This document shows, one piece after another, positions 28,227 to 30,730 of a stretch of 30,730 bases of DNA. Where the stretch lies: the NCBI GenBank assembly GCA_003427395.1, contig BFEA01000207.1, positions 2,257,005 to 2,287,734 on the forward strand, written 5' to 3'. The first letter of the stretch is position 1. Each line of letters begins with the position of its first letter. The DNA comes from Chara braunii. Lineage: Eukaryota; Streptophyta; Charophyceae; Charales; Characeae. The notes under the pieces are model-generated. The model saw nothing but the letters and a program-made list of their open reading frames with translations. It made no database searches and had not been told where the DNA came from. Both the position numbers and the translations under genes were made by a program.

Positions 28227-29360
28227 CAAAAGCAAAGAGGGAGAAAAGACAAAAAAACTTGCAGATCCACGTTCATCAACCTCAACTCTCTCTTCCTCTC
28301 TCTCTCTCTCTCTTCGATGCGGACAGTCCGTCGTCACGCACCAACCCACGAAGTCGTCACCCCGCTTGGTCCTCCTGCACCCGTCAGGTTCGCCCGCGGG
28401 CTACAGTCCGTCCTAGCCCCATGCGTCAACCCCGCGCATTCGACGCCAGCTCGTCGGGTCGCCCGACTCCCACTTCAACTCACCTCTTACTTCGCTTGTG
28501 AGCGGACCCTCACTGATCGCGATACCTCGAGCTTCCAACAGTTGGTTAAGAGAGCTATCTAATCGCGCAACCGGAATTTATAGTGTGCATGCATGAGCGA
28601 AGGACACGGAATTGCAAGGACCTAGAAAGGAGATTAGGAGAGGGAGCGCCTACGTTCTGCATGGCCAGACCACGGCGTGGGGGACGTAGCCACTCTCCAC
28701 GCATCGATCTGAGCATGCAGGGTGCGGGCCTAGCTAGGCACAGCAAAAGGGAAAGAGAGAGCGGGAAAGACAAAGCTCAAGAAAAAAGATACAGTTACAA
28801 TGGCGCCAACCCAAAAAAAATACAGTTACTTGTGAGATTAAGGGCGCCAACTAATCAGAGCTCCGTTGCAACCGCAAAAGTGAGTGCGCATGAAAGACAA
28901 CGCGCGGCAAGAGAAATCCCGAATTCCTAAATTCCTAAATTCCTAGCTAATGCAAAAAGAAACACAAATTCCGAAATGAAAATCCGAAGTTTCGAGAGCC
29001 GTCAAGGCTCGACAAGATTCAAAAAGAAAAGAAAGGAAAGTTCGAAAAGAACGAAGCAAAAATTCCCGCGCGATCTGGGCGCCTAAAATCCGACAACGGA
29101 ACAGGAAAGAAGTGACGTCAACCATTATTAATCGCGCCTTGTCGGCGCAACAGCCACTCAATCGGCCCTCTCGGGATTTGCACGCCCCTGAACCCAGCCA
29201 TCCGCAAAGAAGCGACGAAAAAGAAAAGATGAAAAAGCGAGGACACTGATGCAATTTTCCCTCAATCCTGATCTCCCGTAATTGGCCCAACCTTCCCATC
29301 TTATGACCCCTCATTGTCATCGCGCAGAAAATCGCGCGGAACAGAAATTGGTTCGTCACA

Positions 29361-29364
29361 ACAC
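29361..29364. repeat. Target site duplication of element 2, right copy (ACAC)
   Basis: Matches ACAC at 16300-16303. With one copy and element 2 discounted, the LINE frame passes from AISRNT on the left to PESLCALKAWL on the right. Confidence 0.75.
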
Positions 29365-29995
29365 CCCCGAATCCTTGTGCGCCCTTAAGGCCTGGTTGGA
29401 TGAGTACTCGGCCTTATCATAAGCATCTGTTAACTGACACAAGTCAACATTTCTCCTGCCCCAACAGTACACCGCCACTATCAGCTGGAAAATGAAGCGG
29501 ATAGAATGGAACAACTCGGAGAGGTTCTTAGGTGTCAAAATAACTCTCCTTGACTGCTCAGCAGACCAGGACGCCCTGGTCCTACAAAAAGTCCTCCATA
29601 GATTGACAACTTGGGGAAAAGCTCCTTACCTTTCTATCTTCGGTAGAGCATTAGTACCGAACTCCTCTCTCTTTGCACTTCTTTGATTTGTTGGCGCAGT
29701 CAGAAGACTAGGTCAACAACTCCTACCTATGATGAAGAGACATTCTGCGTAATTCCTGCGGAAACTTTTCGCCGACGAACAAGACAGATTCATATCGAAG
29801 ATAGCGTGAGACTTAATCTGCACCTCATGCCAAGAAGGGGGGCTAGGGCTAACAGATCCAGACAGACAAAATGCAGCAATGATAGTCAAATGGATCACAT
29901 GTGCCATCGCCTTAGGAAGATCTGAACACTGGATCCTATTAGGATAACATATTTTGATGGAGGAATAAAATCTGACTCGACCTCAGGATGTCTGG
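29365..29995 (+). pseudogene. LINE A ORF2: RT C-terminal part (second half)
   Basis: This continues the RT from 16303. SLCALKAWLDEYSALS and HKSTFLLPQQ correspond to the block after the catalytic Asp pair. RFLGVKITLLD, LHRLTTWGKAPYLSIFGRAL and QEGGLGLTDPDRQNAAMIVK are the conserved thumb and post-RT blocks. At least six in-frame stops are present. The sequence ends at 29995 where the LTR of element 3 begins; the zinc-binding C-terminus of this LINE is outside the window. Confidence 0.85.
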
Positions 29996-30305
29996 TGTAG
30001 CGGACCTCGGGATGGCCTGTGAGACCAGCCCCTTGGCCTGTTCTCACAGGCCTGTGTTATATTTGGGGTAGGCCAGTCCAGGCCGGTACCTCTGTCGGTA
30101 CCAGCCAGTCCAGTCCAGTCCCGTCAGTCCGCTGGGGTATACCCCAACCATTGTCTGTTTTTATTCTCATTCATCACTTGCACATTTTGGAGTACGTGCG
30201 TTGGAGTCTTGCGTGGGGAGCTGCGCTGTGCCAACTTGCTCCCCCTTCTTCCTCCATCTCCATCTCTGTCACTAGCGGAGCACCACACCCGGTGGGTCCG
30301 CTACA
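29996..30305 (+). repeat. 5' LTR of element 3 (same family as element 1)
   Basis: The 310-bp LTR has perfect inverted ends TGTAGCGGACC and GGTCCGCTACA, and is followed by a PBS, which makes it a 5' LTR. It keeps the 11-bp inverted repeat seen in element 1 (30014-30024 with 30042-30052) and the CCAGT tandem units. It interrupts LINE A. Confidence 0.92.
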
Positions 30306-30306
30306 T

Positions 30307-30318
30307 TGGTATCAGAGC
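30307..30318 (+). promoter_or_regulatory. Primer binding site of element 3
   Basis: TGGTATCAGAGC, the classical plant initiator tRNA-Met primer site, begins two bases after the LTR. Confidence 0.92.
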
Positions 30319-30730
30319 GGGAACGGTTCCCACCCCCACCCACCACACCGCACAGCAGCGAAATACGGCAAAACCCGACAGTCGGGTTTTGGCTGTTTTT
30401 GGGGCGTTTTCGGGCGAAAAAGCGGGAAAAACGACGGAAAAAGGTGCTGCAGCAGGAGAGCTCCACGTGGCGGAAAAAGGAAGCCGCATCACGACGCGTG
30501 CGCACAAGCGCCAAGGCCAAGGCCGCCGCACGCGCGCGCGCCACGCGCCCACGCTGGCCCCGCTGCCCCGCTCCCGAATTTATATTATCAAGATCCGGGA
30601 TGCAACTGCTGCTGTAGGGGTTTGAACCCAGGCACTGCCGGAGCCATGCGCGTGCGTAAGCAGCCTCATAACACACTTGCTATAGTGTGTGTATGGCTTT
30701 GTAGCACGGCACACTCGTGTTGAAGAGGTG
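30319..30730 (+). other. Element 3 leader with hairpins and a tRNA-like segment
   Basis: No gag start is recognisable before the window ends. There is a palindrome GGGAACGGTTCCC at 30319-30331 and a 9-bp hairpin at 30370-30390 (AAAACCCGA/TCGGGTTTT, loop CAG). A GC-rich CGCG stretch lies near 30520-30545. On the minus strand, about 30610-30675 has an A-box-like TAGCAAGTGTG and a B-box-like GGTTCAAACCC about 54 bases apart, like a pol III promoter, but no full tRNA cloverleaf. It may be a SINE fragment or chance. Confidence 0.45.

Larger units (their letters stand above)
16304..29360 (-). mobile_element. Element 2: 13-kb Ty3/gypsy retrotransposon with PHD-like module and ORF3
   Basis: Two direct repeats of about 2.38 kb flank an internal region read on the minus strand: tRNA-Met-type PBS, gag, CCHC knuckle, protease, RT, RNase H, PHD-like finger, integrase and a third coding region. 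RT-RNase H before integrase is the Ty3/gypsy order. The termini are TGTGACG and CGTCACA. It sits inside LINE A with a 4-bp duplication. All coding parts carry stops or frameshifts, so this copy is dead. The LTRs look about 95% identical by eye, suggesting moderate age. No chromodomain is seen. Confidence 0.93.
26982..29360 (-). repeat. 5' LTR of element 2 (right copy)
   Basis: This copy matches 16312-18684. Its outer end is CGTCACA followed by the ACAC duplication. Its inner end lacks the last 8 bases present in the other LTR (TGTGACGC on the plus strand) and passes straight into the PBS. It carries the same TATA-like box, CT microsatellite and 95-aa ORF as the left copy. Confidence 0.92.

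Overview
This window is eukaryotic and almost entirely made of transposable elements. I find no host gene, rRNA or CRISPR that I can support. The Ty3/gypsy polyproteins, plant-style L1-like LINEs, a PBS matching initiator tRNA-Met and long poly-A tracts fit a streptophyte genome (charophyte alga or land plant). A Chara-like alga is only a guess. Positions 11601-12595 are an assembly gap and 16965 is a single N.

Layout, left to right. 1-1823: unassigned sequence with one unknown minus-strand ORF and A-rich tracts. 1824-6227 (+): a decayed chromodomain-type Ty3/gypsy element (element 1) with a CCHC knuckle, protease-RT, an integrase fragment, a chromodomain and a 307-bp 3' LTR. It has two internal deletions. 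6228-7730: a LINE ORF2 C-terminal remnant, its 3' UTR and several poly-A tracts. 7731-8990: a degenerate 40-bp minisatellite interrupted by a 226-bp TA-flanked MITE. 9113-10890: a second LINE ORF2 C-terminus with a zinc-binding domain. The gap follows, then a polyadenylated retroposon end. 12975-16303 and 29365-29995 are the two halves of one LINE (LINE A: ORF1-like region, endonuclease, RT). Its RT is interrupted first by a 437-bp TTAA-flanked element (15512-15948) and then by a 13-kb LTR retrotransposon (16304-29360, minus strand). At 29996 the 5' LTR, PBS and leader of a third Ty3/gypsy element begin; it shares its LTR family with element 1 and runs off the window.

The 13-kb element (element 2) is the most interesting object. 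It has 2.38-kb LTRs and, read on the minus strand: PBS, gag, CCHC knuckle, protease, RT, RNase H, a PHD-finger-like zinc module, integrase, and about 2 kb of further sense-strand coding sequence (ORF3) with a strongly acidic, internally duplicated tract. It is inactivated by several stops and frameshifts. The PHD-like module beside the integrase suggests, as inference, a chromatin-reading targeting domain comparable in role to the chromodomain of element 1. ORF3 is unassigned.

The nesting order is unusually well supported. Subtracting the TTAA element, or subtracting element 2 with one copy of its 4-bp target duplication, leaves the LINE A reading frame continuous at both junctions.
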